A stretch of DNA of 64,000 bases. Source: Nitriliruptor sp040882055 (GTDB lineage Bacteria > Actinomycetota > Nitriliruptoria > Nitriliruptorales > Nitriliruptoraceae). This document shows, piece by piece, positions 25,420 to 34,641 of this stretch (the first letter of the stretch is position 1; each line of letters opens with the position of its first letter). The stretch spans positions 47,870 through 111,869 of the forward strand of contig JBBECA010000051.1 in assembly GCA_040882055.1 (NCBI GenBank), read 5' to 3'. The notes beneath the pieces are model-generated. The model saw only the letters and a program-made list of their open reading frames with translations. It was not told the origin of the DNA and searched no databases. Made by a program: the position numbers and the translations under genes.

Positions 25420-27360
25420 TCAGGGCAACCGGCGGTGCGTTCCCACGAGCGCCTCGACCTCCGGCTCAGCCGCCTCGACCCCCGGCCCCGGCAGGCTGAC
25501 GCAGAACCGCGCTCCGCCCCCGACCCGGTCCTCGACCCAGGCACGGCCGCCGTGCAGCTCGCTCAGCGCCTGGACCAACGCGAGTCCGATCCCGGTCCCC
25601 GGCGATGCGGACGAGCCCACCATCGGCCCCTGCACGAAGGCCTGGAAGAGCTCGCCCTTGAGCCCGTCGGGCACGCCGGGGCCATCGTCCTCGACCACGA
25701 GCTCGGCACCGGACCCGTCCGCCGTGACCCAGCACGTGACCGTGCTGTCCGGTGGGGTGTGTCGGATGGCGTTGCGCAGGAGGTTGTCGATGATCCGTTC
25801 GACCTGCGGACCGTCGACGGCCACGACCACCGGGTCCCCGACGACGGTGATCCGTTCGGACCCGTCGACCCCCGCGGCGACCCGTTCCGCCATCGCGAGC
25901 AGGTCCACGGGGCGGCGGTCCGGCACGATCGCGCCGTGCGAGAGCCGGTCGACGTCGAGCAGGTCGGTCAGCAGCCGCTCGAGCCGGGCCGATTGGCGCC
26001 GCACGATGTCGAGCATGCGACCGCGCTGCTCGTCCTGCATCCGGTCCCCGTGGGCATCGAGCGTCTGCGCGGCCCCGATGACCGCGCTGAGGGGCGTGCG
26101 CAGCTCGTGCGAGACCGCCTGGAGGAAGGTCGCTCTCATCGCGTCGAGGTGCCGCAACTCGTCGGCGGCAGCGCGCTCACGCTCGACGACGCGCCGGAGC
26201 GCCTCCTCGGCCTCGAGCTGACGCGTGACGTCCCGGACGGTGCCGAGGACCGTGCGCGTCTCGTCGCCCACGTCGATGAGCCGCTCCTGGACGCTGACCC
26301 ACCGGACCCGTTCGTCCGACAGGCACAGACGGACCGACACCGGTTCGTCGATGACCGAGGTGAGCCGCGCGACGAGTTCCGCGTGGTCGTCGGGGTCGAG
26401 CAGCAGCCGGACCACACCGGGATCGTCGGCCACCTGCCGGGCGGATACCCCGAGCAGCGCTTCCGCCGCGGGGTTGAGGTAGCGGAACGCCGGGTCCGGA
26501 GGGAGGTCGCGCAGGTAGATCCCGTCTCGACTCTCCTCGGCGATGGCCCGGTAGCGCGCCTCGCTCCGCACCCGTTCGCGAGCCAGCCGGACGTCGTTGA
26601 CGAGGCGGCGCAGCACGCTGGCGACCGGCCCCGTGCCCTCGACCGCAGCCCTGAGCTCCTCGAGCCGACCCGGGACCTCCATCGGCCGCAGACGCACCGA
26701 CGTCGGGTCCTCCGCAGCCCCGGTACGCAACGTCCGGATCCGGGCGAGCGCGCCACGTTCGACGTCGTCCACGTCCGACACCGAGGTGGCTGCCACCAAC
26801 GCCGCTGCCGCGGCCGTCGCCACCCCGTCGAGGTGGGTCTGCAGATCGTGCTCGGCGAGCACCTCGGCCAACCGGCGCAGCGTGGCCGCGAAGGCCGCGA
26901 GCCCGACGACCACCACGACCAACCCGAGGTCGATGACGCGGTCGACGCCGTGGTGCACCCAGGTCACCAGACCGAAGCCGACCAAAAGGCCGGTGACGAC
27001 GGTCGTCACCCGCCCGCGGCTGCTGTGGAGCGCACGCAACGGCACGACGCCGAGCAAGGTGACGAGCATCGCGCCGTTGCGACCGAGCCCGAGCCCGAGC
27101 GCGGTCACCACGGCGACGAGGACGACGTCCGCGAGGACCGAGGCACGGCGTGTCCGCAGCACCAGCACACCCCAGGCCACCACGACGAAGAGCGCGAGCA
27201 ACGACGCGGCGCGGTCCGGGAACCAGGGGGTGTCGGCGTCGACCACCTCGAGCAACTGCGCGAACGAGAGCAGCAGCAGGAAGCCCGCGAACAGGCCTCG
27301 GGCGCGCGGGAGCAGCAGCCCACTGGAACGGCGTACCCCGCCCAGGTCGTCGTCGTCCAT
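25420..27360 (-). CDS. PAS-containing membrane histidine kinase, orphan
   Basis: 646 residues. About six transmembrane segments (about 22-160), a helical linker, a PAS domain (about 268-385), a HisKA domain with phospho-acceptor His418 in SHELRTP, and an HATPase domain with NLLRNAIRHTPP (N box), DDGPGVP (G1) and GTGIGLALV (G2). The ATG at 27360 has AGGAGG upstream. No response regulator is adjacent, so it is an orphan; signal and partner are unknown. A 7-bp stem at 25374-25391 may end its message before rpsO. Confidence 0.92.
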   Translation of the reverse strand: MDDDDLGGVRRSSGLLLPRARGLFAGFLLLLSFAQLLEVVDADTPWFPDRAASLLALFVVVAWGVLVLRTRRASVLADVVLVAVVTALGLGLGRNGAMLVTLLGVVPLRALHSSRGRVTTVVTGLLVGFGLVTWVHHGVDRVIDLGLVVVVVGLAAFAATLRRLAEVLAEHDLQTHLDGVATAAAAALVAATSVSDVDDVERGALARIRTLRTGAAEDPTSVRLRPMEVPGRLEELRAAVEGTGPVASVLRRLVNDVRLARERVRSEARYRAIAEESRDGIYLRDLPPDPAFRYLNPAAEALLGVSARQVADDPGVVRLLLDPDDHAELVARLTSVIDEPVSVRLCLSDERVRWVSVQERLIDVGDETRTVLGTVRDVTRQLEAEEALRRVVERERAAADELRHLDAMRATFLQAVSHELRTPLSAVIGAAQTLDAHGDRMQDEQRGRMLDIVRRQSARLERLLTDLLDVDRLSHGAIVPDRRPVDLLAMAERVAAGVDGSERITVVGDPVVVAVDGPQVERIIDNLLRNAIRHTPPDSTVTCWVTADGSGAELVVEDDGPGVPDGLKGELFQAFVQGPMVGSSASPGTGIGLALVQALSELHGGRAWVEDRVGGGARFCVSLPGPGVEAAEPEVEALVGTHRRLP

Positions 27361-27481
27361 CACCCCTCCTGGGAGACGAGTGTCACCGACGGGCGGGCTC
27401 GATAGGGCTGGGTCGTGCGGAACCACCCGTTCGGGCTAGGTGGCCGCGCCCCTGACCGCCCAGGTGGCCGGGACCTGCGCC

Positions 27482-28459
27482 TCAGAGCTCATCAGCGAGC
27501 AGGTCACGGGCGGCCGCCACGTCGCGCGCGATCTGGTCACGCAGCTCGTCGAGCCCGTCGAAGCGCCGCTCGCCGCGCAGGCGGTGGAGGAAGGACACCT
27601 CGAGCTGCCGGCCGTAGAGGTCGACGTCGCCGCGGGCGCGCAGGGCGTCACCGTCGAGCAGGTGCACCTCGACGGTGATGCCCTCGCCGTCGAAGGTCGG
27701 GCGGGTCCCGACGTTGGTCACCGCCGGGTAGCGGGCGCGGTCGACCGTCGCCGTACCGGCGTACACGCCGTTGGCCGGCAACAGGCGGCCGCCGGGGATC
27801 TCGATGTTGGCGGTGGGGAACCCGATGGTGCGGCCGCGTTCGTCGCCGTGCACGACCGTCCCGCTGAGGGTGAACGGCCGTCCGAGCGCCCGGTTGGCCC
27901 AATCGAGGTCACCGGTCTCCCCGATCCGCCGACGCACCTCGCTCGAACTGATCGGCGCGTCGTCGAGCTCGAGGAGGGTGACCGCTTCGGTGGTGAACCC
28001 GTGCAGGTCACCCGCCTCGGCCAGCGTGACCACGTCGCCGGCCGCCCGGTGGCCGAAGCGGAAGTTGGTGCCGACGATGACCCGGACCGCGTGGAGCCGG
28101 TCCACCAGGACCTGCTGCAGGAACGCCTCGGGTCCGAGGGCGGCGAGTTCGGTGGTGAACGGGAGCACCAGGACCAGATCGACACCGACCGCGAGCAACC
28201 CCTCCACCCGCGCCTCGAGCGGCTGGATACGGGGTGGTTCGGAGCCGGGACGCAGCACCGCCGCCGGGTGGGGATCGAAGGTCACCGCCACCGAGCGCAC
28301 GTCCTGGTCGCCTGCGGCATCGACGGCCCGCCGGAGCAGGACCCGGTGACCGCGGTGGACGCCGTCGAAGTTGCCGATGGTGACCACCGACGGACCGGGG
28401 ACGACCTCGTCGAGCCCGTGGGCGACGGCCGAGGGCGCGGCGGGGGTGCCGAAGCTCAC
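27482..28459 (-). CDS. ribF: bifunctional riboflavin kinase / FAD synthetase
   Basis: 325 residues. It converts riboflavin to FMN and FMN to FAD. The N-terminal adenylyltransferase half has GNFDGVHRGH and TFDPHP; the C-terminal kinase half has GRTIGFPTANI and NGVYAG. The GTG at 28459 overlaps the truB stop as GTGA, so it is the last gene of the coupled nrnA-truB-ribF run. Confidence 0.97.
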   Translation of the reverse strand: MSFGTPAAPSAVAHGLDEVVPGPSVVTIGNFDGVHRGHRVLLRRAVDAAGDQDVRSVAVTFDPHPAAVLRPGSEPPRIQPLEARVEGLLAVGVDLVLVLPFTTELAALGPEAFLQQVLVDRLHAVRVIVGTNFRFGHRAAGDVVTLAEAGDLHGFTTEAVTLLELDDAPISSSEVRRRIGETGDLDWANRALGRPFTLSGTVVHGDERGRTIGFPTANIEIPGGRLLPANGVYAGTATVDRARYPAVTNVGTRPTFDGEGITVEVHLLDGDALRARGDVDLYGRQLEVSFLHRLRGERRFDGLDELRDQIARDVAAARDLLADEL

Positions 28460-29448
28460 GGGTCCTCCGGTGCACGGTCGGGTGCGGGGCCGAGCTCCTC
28501 CGGCCGCGTCCACACCAGCTCGGCCCGGGACTCGGTGCCGGAGGGAGCGTAGACGCCGACGAGGCGGCGTCCGCTGCGCACGGCGACCGGGCCGTCGTGG
28601 CCGGTGGCGACGACCGCCTGGAGGTGCGACGTCGGCAGCTTGGCCCCCTGCGTGAGCCGGCGTACGAGGTCGGCGTCCGTCACCTCGACGGTCGGCAGCG
28701 CGCGGCTGACCGCGGTCAACGGATCGAGGAGCAGGTCCTCGATGGCGTCGCGTGCAGCGGCGTCACGTACCTCGTCGATCGTGTGCGACTCGTCGACGGT
28801 GAACGGTCCGTTGGCGACGCGTCGGAGCGAGGTGAGGCTGCCGCCGACCCCGAGCGCCGCCCCGACGTCGTGGGCGAGCGTCCGGACGTAGGTCCCCGTC
28901 GAGCACGTGACCAGGAACGACGCCTCCGGGTGGTCGGCGTCCTCACCGCCACCGAACCCGTCGAGGATGAGATCGTGGATGGTGACGCGGCGCGGTTCGC
29001 GTTCGACCGTCTCCCCTCGGCGAGCGATCTCGTGCAGGCGCTCACCACCCACACGGACGGCGGAGACCATGGGGGGCACCTGCTCGAGCTCGCCCTGGAA
29101 GCGGGTGAGGACCTCGCAGAAGGTGCGCTCGTCGATGTGGCCCGCCGGGGTCCGCGCGACCAGCTCGCCCTGGGCGTCCTGCGACGCGGTCTCGACGCCG
29201 AGCACCATCGTCGCGGCGTAGGTCTTGGTACCGGCCTGCAGGAAGGGCACCAGCTTGGTGGCCCGACCGAGGCAGATCACGAGCACCCCGGTCGCCGCGG
29301 GGTCGAGCGTGCCGGTGTGGCCGACCCGCCGCTGTCCCGCCGCCCGACGCACGTCCTGGACGACGTCGTGCGAGGTCGGCCCGTGCCCCTTGTCGACGAG
29401 CAGGACCCCGGCCCGGTCCGGTTCACCTTCGCGGCGGCGCCTAGCCAC
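28456..29448 (-). CDS. truB: tRNA pseudouridine-55 synthase
   Basis: 330 residues. It makes pseudouridine 55 in the tRNA T loop. The catalytic Asp is in GHTGTLDPAATGVL; KGHGPTSHDVV and CSTGTYVRTLAHDVG are the usual flanking motifs, with a C-terminal PUA-like part. The GTG at 29448 overlaps the nrnA end by 8 bases and has GAGGAG 7 bases upstream; the longer reading adds unrelated residues. It sits between nrnA and ribF. Confidence 0.97.
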   Translation of the reverse strand: MARRRREGEPDRAGVLLVDKGHGPTSHDVVQDVRRAAGQRRVGHTGTLDPAATGVLVICLGRATKLVPFLQAGTKTYAATMVLGVETASQDAQGELVARTPAGHIDERTFCEVLTRFQGELEQVPPMVSAVRVGGERLHEIARRGETVEREPRRVTIHDLILDGFGGGEDADHPEASFLVTCSTGTYVRTLAHDVGAALGVGGSLTSLRRVANGPFTVDESHTIDEVRDAAARDAIEDLLLDPLTAVSRALPTVEVTDADLVRRLTQGAKLPTSHLQAVVATGHDGPVAVRSGRRLVGVYAPSGTESRAELVWTRPEELGPAPDRAPEDP

Positions 29449-30469
29449 GTCGGAGCTCCTCGAGCACGTCGACGACCCGTCCGACGACCTCGTCGAAGGT
29501 CCCGTGAGCGGTGAAGCCCGCTGCGCGCTCGTGCCCGCCGCCGTCGAGCTGCTCGGCCACGGCCGCCACATCGACCGCGCCACGTGAACGCAGGCTCACG
29601 CGCCAGGCACCGGTCGCGGCCTCCTCGCGACCGACCATCGCGACCTCGGCCACATCCGCGGTCCGGACCACGTCGATGATCGCTTCTGCCGCCTCGATGC
29701 CGGCACCCGCCTCGGCAGCATCGGCCGCGGTCACGTGTGCGTGCACCAGCAGGACCTCCGGGACGAAGATCAACCGTTCCAGCGCCCTGGCGAGCAGGGT
29801 CAACTCACCGACGGTGCGGGTCCCGAACAACCGCCGGGTCAGTTCCTCGTGCGGGACCCCGATGTCGATCAACCGCCCACCGAGCTCCATCGCCGCTCGA
29901 TCGGTCGTGGCGTGGGCGAAGCAGCCGGTGTCGGTGACGAGCCCGACGTAGAGGCAGGTGGCGAGGTCGAGGTCGAGGTCGACCCCCAGACGGCGCAGCA
30001 GCTCGTCGACGACGATCACCGTCGCCGCGGCCCGGGGCGCCACCAGGTGGACCGTGCCGAAGCGGGTGTTGGTCGGGTGGTGGTCGATCACCAGGACCGG
30101 CACTTGCGCGTCCAGCAGCGGTCGCAGGGCGCCGAGCCGCGAGGCCGACGCCGCGTCGACGCTGACGAGCAGATCGACCTCGTCGGCGTCGATCGCCGAC
30201 GGGGCGACCAGATCGTCGACGCCTGGCAGGTCGGCGTACGCGGCCGGGACCCGGAGCGGCTCCTCGCCCCAGGTGGGCAGCGTTCGCGCCCCGCGGCGTG
30301 ACAGCGCCAGGTGGAGCGCCAGGGCGGCCCCGAGGGCGTCCCCGTCGGGCCCGATGTGCGCCGCGATGACCACCGTCGCGCCGTGGTCGGCCGCGTCGGA
30401 GAGCCGCGCGACGACCTCGTCGACCGCGTGCGGGTCGAGGTCGTCGATCCAGGGTGCGGTGCGCGTCAC
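29441..30469 (-). CDS. nrnA: DHH/DHHA1 phosphoesterase, NrnA-like (oligoribonuclease / pAp phosphatase)
   Basis: 342 residues. DHH motifs are AAHIGPDGDALGAALAL and VIDHHPTNTRFG; the DHHA1 domain ends with GGGHERAAG. NrnA proteins degrade short RNA oligomers and can dephosphorylate pAp; some degrade pGpG from c-di-GMP turnover. The GTG overlaps the rbfA stop as GTGA. The rbfA-nrnA-truB-ribF order is common in actinobacteria. Confidence 0.93.
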   Translation of the reverse strand: MTRTAPWIDDLDPHAVDEVVARLSDAADHGATVVIAAHIGPDGDALGAALALHLALSRRGARTLPTWGEEPLRVPAAYADLPGVDDLVAPSAIDADEVDLLVSVDAASASRLGALRPLLDAQVPVLVIDHHPTNTRFGTVHLVAPRAAATVIVVDELLRRLGVDLDLDLATCLYVGLVTDTGCFAHATTDRAAMELGGRLIDIGVPHEELTRRLFGTRTVGELTLLARALERLIFVPEVLLVHAHVTAADAAEAGAGIEAAEAIIDVVRTADVAEVAMVGREEAATGAWRVSLRSRGAVDVAAVAEQLDGGGHERAAGFTAHGTFDEVVGRVVDVLEELRRG

Positions 30470-30930
30470 GTCGGCTCGTCCGTCGCGGCGTCGTCGTCCG
30501 TGCCGTCGTCGTACTCACCGGTCGGTTCGGCACCCTCGACCGGCACGACCGGTTCGATGCGGCGCAGCAGGTCCTCGACCCGGGAGGCCTGCTCGACCAC
30601 CGGGTCGGGCTCGAAGCTCAACAGGGGGGTGGTCCGCAGCTTGGCCCGGCGCGAGACCCGCCCCTGGAGCCGCGGCGCGACCGAGGCGAGCCCTTCGGCG
30701 ACCTCGGCCGGGGTCGGGACGCGGTCCCCTCCGGTACGTCGCGGGTCGGCCGACACGAGCCCCGGATCGAGGGTCGAGTAGAAGACCAGCGCGTGCTCGT
30801 GGTCGGGGGTGACCTGCGCCTCGGTGAAGGTCACGAACGCCAGGCGCGGATCGGCCACCTCGCTGTCGACGAGGTCGGCGACCGCCTCGCGGACGGCCTT
30901 GTCGACGCGTGGGTTGCGCTTCCTGGCCAC
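30466..30930 (-). CDS. rbfA: 30S ribosome-binding factor A
   Basis: 154 residues. It is a KH-like factor for late 30S maturation. The opening RNPRVDKAVREAVADLV and DPRLAFVTFTEAQVTPDHEHA are typical. Residues after about 115 are an acidic tail (GEYDDGTDDDAATDEPT), longer than in E. coli. The GTG at 30930 has AGGAG 6 bases upstream. Its stop is coupled to nrnA. Confidence 0.95.
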   Translation of the reverse strand: MARKRNPRVDKAVREAVADLVDSEVADPRLAFVTFTEAQVTPDHEHALVFYSTLDPGLVSADPRRTGGDRVPTPAEVAEGLASVAPRLQGRVSRRAKLRTTPLLSFEPDPVVEQASRVEDLLRRIEPVVPVEGAEPTGEYDDGTDDDAATDEPT

Positions 30931-30964
30931 GGTGGGCTCCTGTCCTTCTCGTCCTGGTGGGTGG

Positions 30965-31294
30965 CTACCGGGGTGGGTCAGCCTCGAGCACGTCGACCTC
31001 GTCAGCCACGGCGATGACCGCGACCCGGGGGTCGCGTTCGACGACGGCGGTGATCCGGTCGAGCACCCGGTCGACGCCCGTCGCGGTGCCGCTGACGGTG
31101 CTGACCCCGAGCGCCGCCCGTTGCCAGCGCTCCTGGTAACCGATCTCGGCCACGGCGCACCCGAGGTCGTTCTGCAGCCGGGCGATCGTGGCCTTGACGA
31201 GGGCTCGCTTGCCCTTCAGCGAGTCGATACCCGGCAGGTGGACGTCGATCCGAGCGACACCGTGGTGGACGCGGCCAACGTCGTCACGGACCAC
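30965..31294 (-). CDS. DUF503 (YlxP-like) protein
   Basis: 109 residues. The core ARIDVHLPGIDSLKGKR and a final acidic strand match DUF503, a small conserved protein encoded between infB and rbfA in actinobacteria and Firmicutes (YlxP). The role is unknown but linkage suggests translation or ribosome assembly. The GTG at 31294 has GGAGGAG 6 bases upstream. Confidence 0.88.
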   Translation of the reverse strand: MVRDDVGRVHHGVARIDVHLPGIDSLKGKRALVKATIARLQNDLGCAVAEIGYQERWQRAALGVSTVSGTATGVDRVLDRITAVVERDPRVAVIAVADEVDVLEADPPR

Positions 31295-31349
31295 GATCGC
31301 CTCCTCCGATGCTGCTGCTGACGAGTGAACCGGCCCGGACGGCCGACGG

Positions 31350-34112
31350 TCAGTCGCGGGTGACCTCGACGGTCTCGAAGGCCTCGATGACGTCGCCTTC
31401 CTTGACGTCCTGGAACTTGTCGAGCCCGATGCCGCACTCGAAGCCGTCACGGACCTCGTTGACGTCGTCCTTGAAGCGGCGCAACGACGACATCTTGTTG
31501 TCGTCGGCGATGACCACGCCGTCCCGGATGACGCGGACGCCGGCCTCGCGACGCACGACCCCCGAGGTGACCATGCAGCCGTAGACGAAGCCGATGCGCG
31601 GCACCTTGAAGATCTCGCGGACCTCGGCCTCGCCGATGATCTGCTCGCGGAACTCGGGGGCCAGCAGCCCCTTGACCGCGCGTTCGATGTCCTCGATGGC
31701 CTCGTAGATGATGCGGTACGTGCGCACGTCGACACCGGAGCGTGCGATCTCCTCGCGCGCGTTCGGTCCAGGACGGACGTTGAACGCCACGATGATCGCG
31801 TCCGAGGCGTCCGCGAGGCGGACGTCGGCCTGCGTGATGGCACCGACGCCCTTGCTGATGACGCGGACCTGCACCTCGTCGAGCTCGAGCTTGAGCAGCG
31901 CATCCTCGAGCGCCTCGGCCGAACCCGACACGTCGGCCTTGATGATGACGTTGAGGGTGGCCTTGTCGCCGGCCTGGACCGCCGAGGTGAACTCCTCGAG
32001 GGTCGAGGGACGCCGGTCGGCGAGCTCCTTGCGGCGCTCACGGGCCGAGCGTCGCTCGGCGACGTCGCGGGCGAAGCGCTCGGCGTCCACGACACGGAAC
32101 TCGTCCCCAGCCTCGGGGACGTCGTTGAGGCCGATGACCTGCACCGGACGTGCCGGCGTCGCCTCGGTGACGGTGTCGCCGTTCTCGTCGAACATGGCCC
32201 GGATCTTGCCGTCCGCCGTCCCGGCCACGAGGATGTCCCCGCGCCGCAGCGTGCCGGCCTGGACCAGCACGGTGGCGACCGGGCCACGACCGCGGTCGAG
32301 GTGGGCTTCCACCACGCGGCCGCGGGCGTCCTTGTCCGGGTTCGCCTTGAGCTCGAGCAGATCGGCCTGGAGCAGGACGACCTCGATCAGGTCCTCGAGC
32401 CCACGCCGCTCGAGCGCGGAGATCTCGACCATCGGCACGTCACCACCGAAGTCCTCGGCGATGAGGTCGTGCTCGGTGAGCTGGGTCTTGACCTTGTTCG
32501 GGTCCGCACCCTCGACGTCGATCTTGTTGATCGCGACGACGATCGGCACGCCCGCCGCCTTGGCGTGGGTGAGCGCTTCGACCGTCTGCGGCATGACGCC
32601 GTCGTTGGCGGCGACGACCAGGATCGCGACGTCGGTCACCTGTGCCCCGCGGGCACGCATGGCCGTGAAGGCCTCGTGACCCGGGGTGTCGATGAAGGTG
32701 ATGGTCCGGTCCGAGTGCCGGATCTGGTAGGCGCCGATGTGCTGGGTGATCCCGCCCGCCTCGCCGGCGACGACGTCGGTCTCCCGGATGGCGTCGAGCA
32801 GCAGGGTCTTGCCGTGGTCGACGTGACCCATGACGGTGATGACCGGCGGACGGTCCTCCAGGTTCTCGGGCGCCTCGGGCGCCTCGATACCGAACTCGAG
32901 CTCCTCCTCGGACATGAAGTAGACCTCGAACCCGAGGTCGGCACCGAGGATCTCGACGGTGTCGTCCGGCAGCGTCTGCTGCACGGTCGCCATCTCGCCC
33001 ATCTCGAACAGCTTCTTGACGAGGGCCGCGCCGGCGACGTTCAGCTTGTCGGCGAGCTCACCGACGGTGATGCCCGAGAGCACCTCGACGCGGTCGACGG
33101 TGATCTGTTCCTCGAGCGGCACGTCGCGACGCATCGGCCCGCGCGCGAGCTCCTGCTCGGCGGGCGACTGCTTCTCGCGCTTCTTCTTGCGGCGCTTGCC
33201 GCCAGGTCCGGGAGGACCGCCACCGGGACCACCGGGGCCGCCGGGACCGCCCCCGGGACGGGGGGGACCGCCGCCGGGTGCCTGGCGGTACGGGGAGCTG
33301 CCGGGTCCGGGACGAGCGCCACCGGGACCGGGACGAGGACCGCCCGGGCCCCCGGGGCCGCCACGCTGGGGCGGACCGCCGCGACCCGCGGGCGGCTGGC
33401 CCGGGGTCGGCTGGGGCCGCGCCGGCGCGGAGCGCAGCGGCGGCGGGATCGAGCGCCGGCCGGAGCCGGTCTGCGGCAGGTTCTGTTCCGCGCGGCGACG
33501 GGCCTCGGGCGTCTCACCGGTGGCGGTGGGCGGCGCCTGCGGGCGTGCCGACGGCGGCCGCAGCGGGACCTCGCCGGGCTTGAGCCGTGGCGGCGGAGCA
33601 CCGGGCATGCGCTTGGCCGGCGGCGTGCCGGGTGCGGAGGAGCTGTCCTCCCCCTCAGCCGGTGGCGGCGACGGCGGCGAGGCCGGCGGCGGCGAGGTCT
33701 CGGACGACGCCGCGGGTGCGTCGGTCGCAGGCGCGTCGCTCGCGGCCGGTGGCGTCGCCGGCGGTGTCGTCGAGGGCCCGGCCGGTGTGGCACCGGAGCC
33801 GCCGTCCTGCTGGCCGCGGAGGTGCGGCGGCAGGACCTTGGCGGCCTTCTTGCCCTCGGGCGGCGCGGCGGCCTGCATCGAGCGGTACCGCTCGAGTTCG
33901 GCGCGCTCCTTGGCCTTGCGCGCATCCTCCTCGGCCTTGCGTTCCGCTTCGCTCTTCCCGAGCGATTCGCGGAAGCGGGCGGCGTCGGGGCCGCTGATCG
34001 AGGAGGAGTGCGAGGACGCCTCGACTCCGAGATCGGTCAGCCGTCGGAGGACCTCCTTGTTGTGGAGGCCTGTCTCCTTGGCGAGTTCGTAGACGCGGAC
34101 CTTGTTGCTCAC
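31350..34112 (-). CDS. infB: translation initiation factor IF-2
   Basis: 920 residues. It brings fMet-tRNA to the 30S subunit and promotes subunit joining. The N-terminus has an IF2_N fold (VRVYELAKETG), then a long Pro/Gly/Ala-rich disordered region (about 75-320) ending in KRRKKK, a second IF2_N, and the G domain with GHVDHGKT (G1), DTPGHEAF (G3) and NKID (G4), followed by domains II-IV. GTG start, overlapping the ylxR stop as GTGA and with GAGGAG 9 bases upstream. Confidence 0.98.
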   Translation of the reverse strand: MSNKVRVYELAKETGLHNKEVLRRLTDLGVEASSHSSSISGPDAARFRESLGKSEAERKAEEDARKAKERAELERYRSMQAAAPPEGKKAAKVLPPHLRGQQDGGSGATPAGPSTTPPATPPAASDAPATDAPAASSETSPPPASPPSPPPAEGEDSSSAPGTPPAKRMPGAPPPRLKPGEVPLRPPSARPQAPPTATGETPEARRRAEQNLPQTGSGRRSIPPPLRSAPARPQPTPGQPPAGRGGPPQRGGPGGPGGPRPGPGGARPGPGSSPYRQAPGGGPPRPGGGPGGPGGPGGGPPGPGGKRRKKKREKQSPAEQELARGPMRRDVPLEEQITVDRVEVLSGITVGELADKLNVAGAALVKKLFEMGEMATVQQTLPDDTVEILGADLGFEVYFMSEEELEFGIEAPEAPENLEDRPPVITVMGHVDHGKTLLLDAIRETDVVAGEAGGITQHIGAYQIRHSDRTITFIDTPGHEAFTAMRARGAQVTDVAILVVAANDGVMPQTVEALTHAKAAGVPIVVAINKIDVEGADPNKVKTQLTEHDLIAEDFGGDVPMVEISALERRGLEDLIEVVLLQADLLELKANPDKDARGRVVEAHLDRGRGPVATVLVQAGTLRRGDILVAGTADGKIRAMFDENGDTVTEATPARPVQVIGLNDVPEAGDEFRVVDAERFARDVAERRSARERRKELADRRPSTLEEFTSAVQAGDKATLNVIIKADVSGSAEALEDALLKLELDEVQVRVISKGVGAITQADVRLADASDAIIVAFNVRPGPNAREEIARSGVDVRTYRIIYEAIEDIERAVKGLLAPEFREQIIGEAEVREIFKVPRIGFVYGCMVTSGVVRREAGVRVIRDGVVIADDNKMSSLRRFKDDVNEVRDGFECGIGLDKFQDVKEGDVIEAFETVEVTRD

Positions 34113-34531
34113 GTGCGGGAACTCCTCACGGCGCCCTGGTCGGGTGCCTGGTCACCACGCGCTCGGGGTGCTCGGATAGCGACCCGTGCTGGAGGTGCCT
34201 CGGTGGTCGCCCCGGTGGTGCGGGGCGTGTCTGCTGGTGCGATGTCGCCGCGGAGCTCGTCGAGCGCCGCACGGACCTCGTGCTCGGGGACACCTCGCAA
34301 CGCTCGCCGGACGGGTCCGGCTCCGCGCTGGCTGGCGGCTTCGATGCACGCGAGGTCGGGGCAGATGTTCGCGCCCCTCCCGGACGCGCGACGCCGCCGG
34401 TCGTAGCGGACACCCTGCGGGGTCCGTGCCAGTCGGGCCAGCTCGTGCCTCGGCCGGGTCCGACGACAACCGACGCACGTGCGCACCGGACCCACGTCCG
34501 TGGGCTGGTGCTCGCGCATCTGGCGCTGCAA
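34109..34531 (-). CDS. ylxR: YlxR (DUF448) RNA-binding protein
   Basis: 140 residues. The core RTCVGCRRTRPRHEL and the basic GRGANICPDLACIEAA segment are the YlxR hallmark. The protein lies between nusA and infB in most Gram-positive genomes; in B. subtilis it has been linked to RNase P and to transcription control. The C-terminal third is Arg/Pro-rich and unlike the family. I chose the TTG at 34531 because GGAGGA lies 7 bases upstream; an ATG at 34519 is the alternative. Confidence 0.9.
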   Translation of the reverse strand: MQRQMREHQPTDVGPVRTCVGCRRTRPRHELARLARTPQGVRYDRRRRASGRGANICPDLACIEAASQRGAGPVRRALRGVPEHEVRAALDELRGDIAPADTPRTTGATTEAPPARVAIRAPRARGDQAPDQGAVRSSRT

Positions 34532-34641
34532 GGGTACTTCCTCCGGGCGGATGGGCCAGGGTGGACGTCCGACCGACGCCAGTCGCGCGTCAGCCGACCG
34601 GTGCCGGATCCGCGTGAGCGGTACCGGCGCCGGCGGGTGGA

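Noticed and set aside
32301..34406. Open frame of 701 codons on the plus strand opposite infB
   Set aside because: It mirrors IF-2 codons and is low complexity with no motif.
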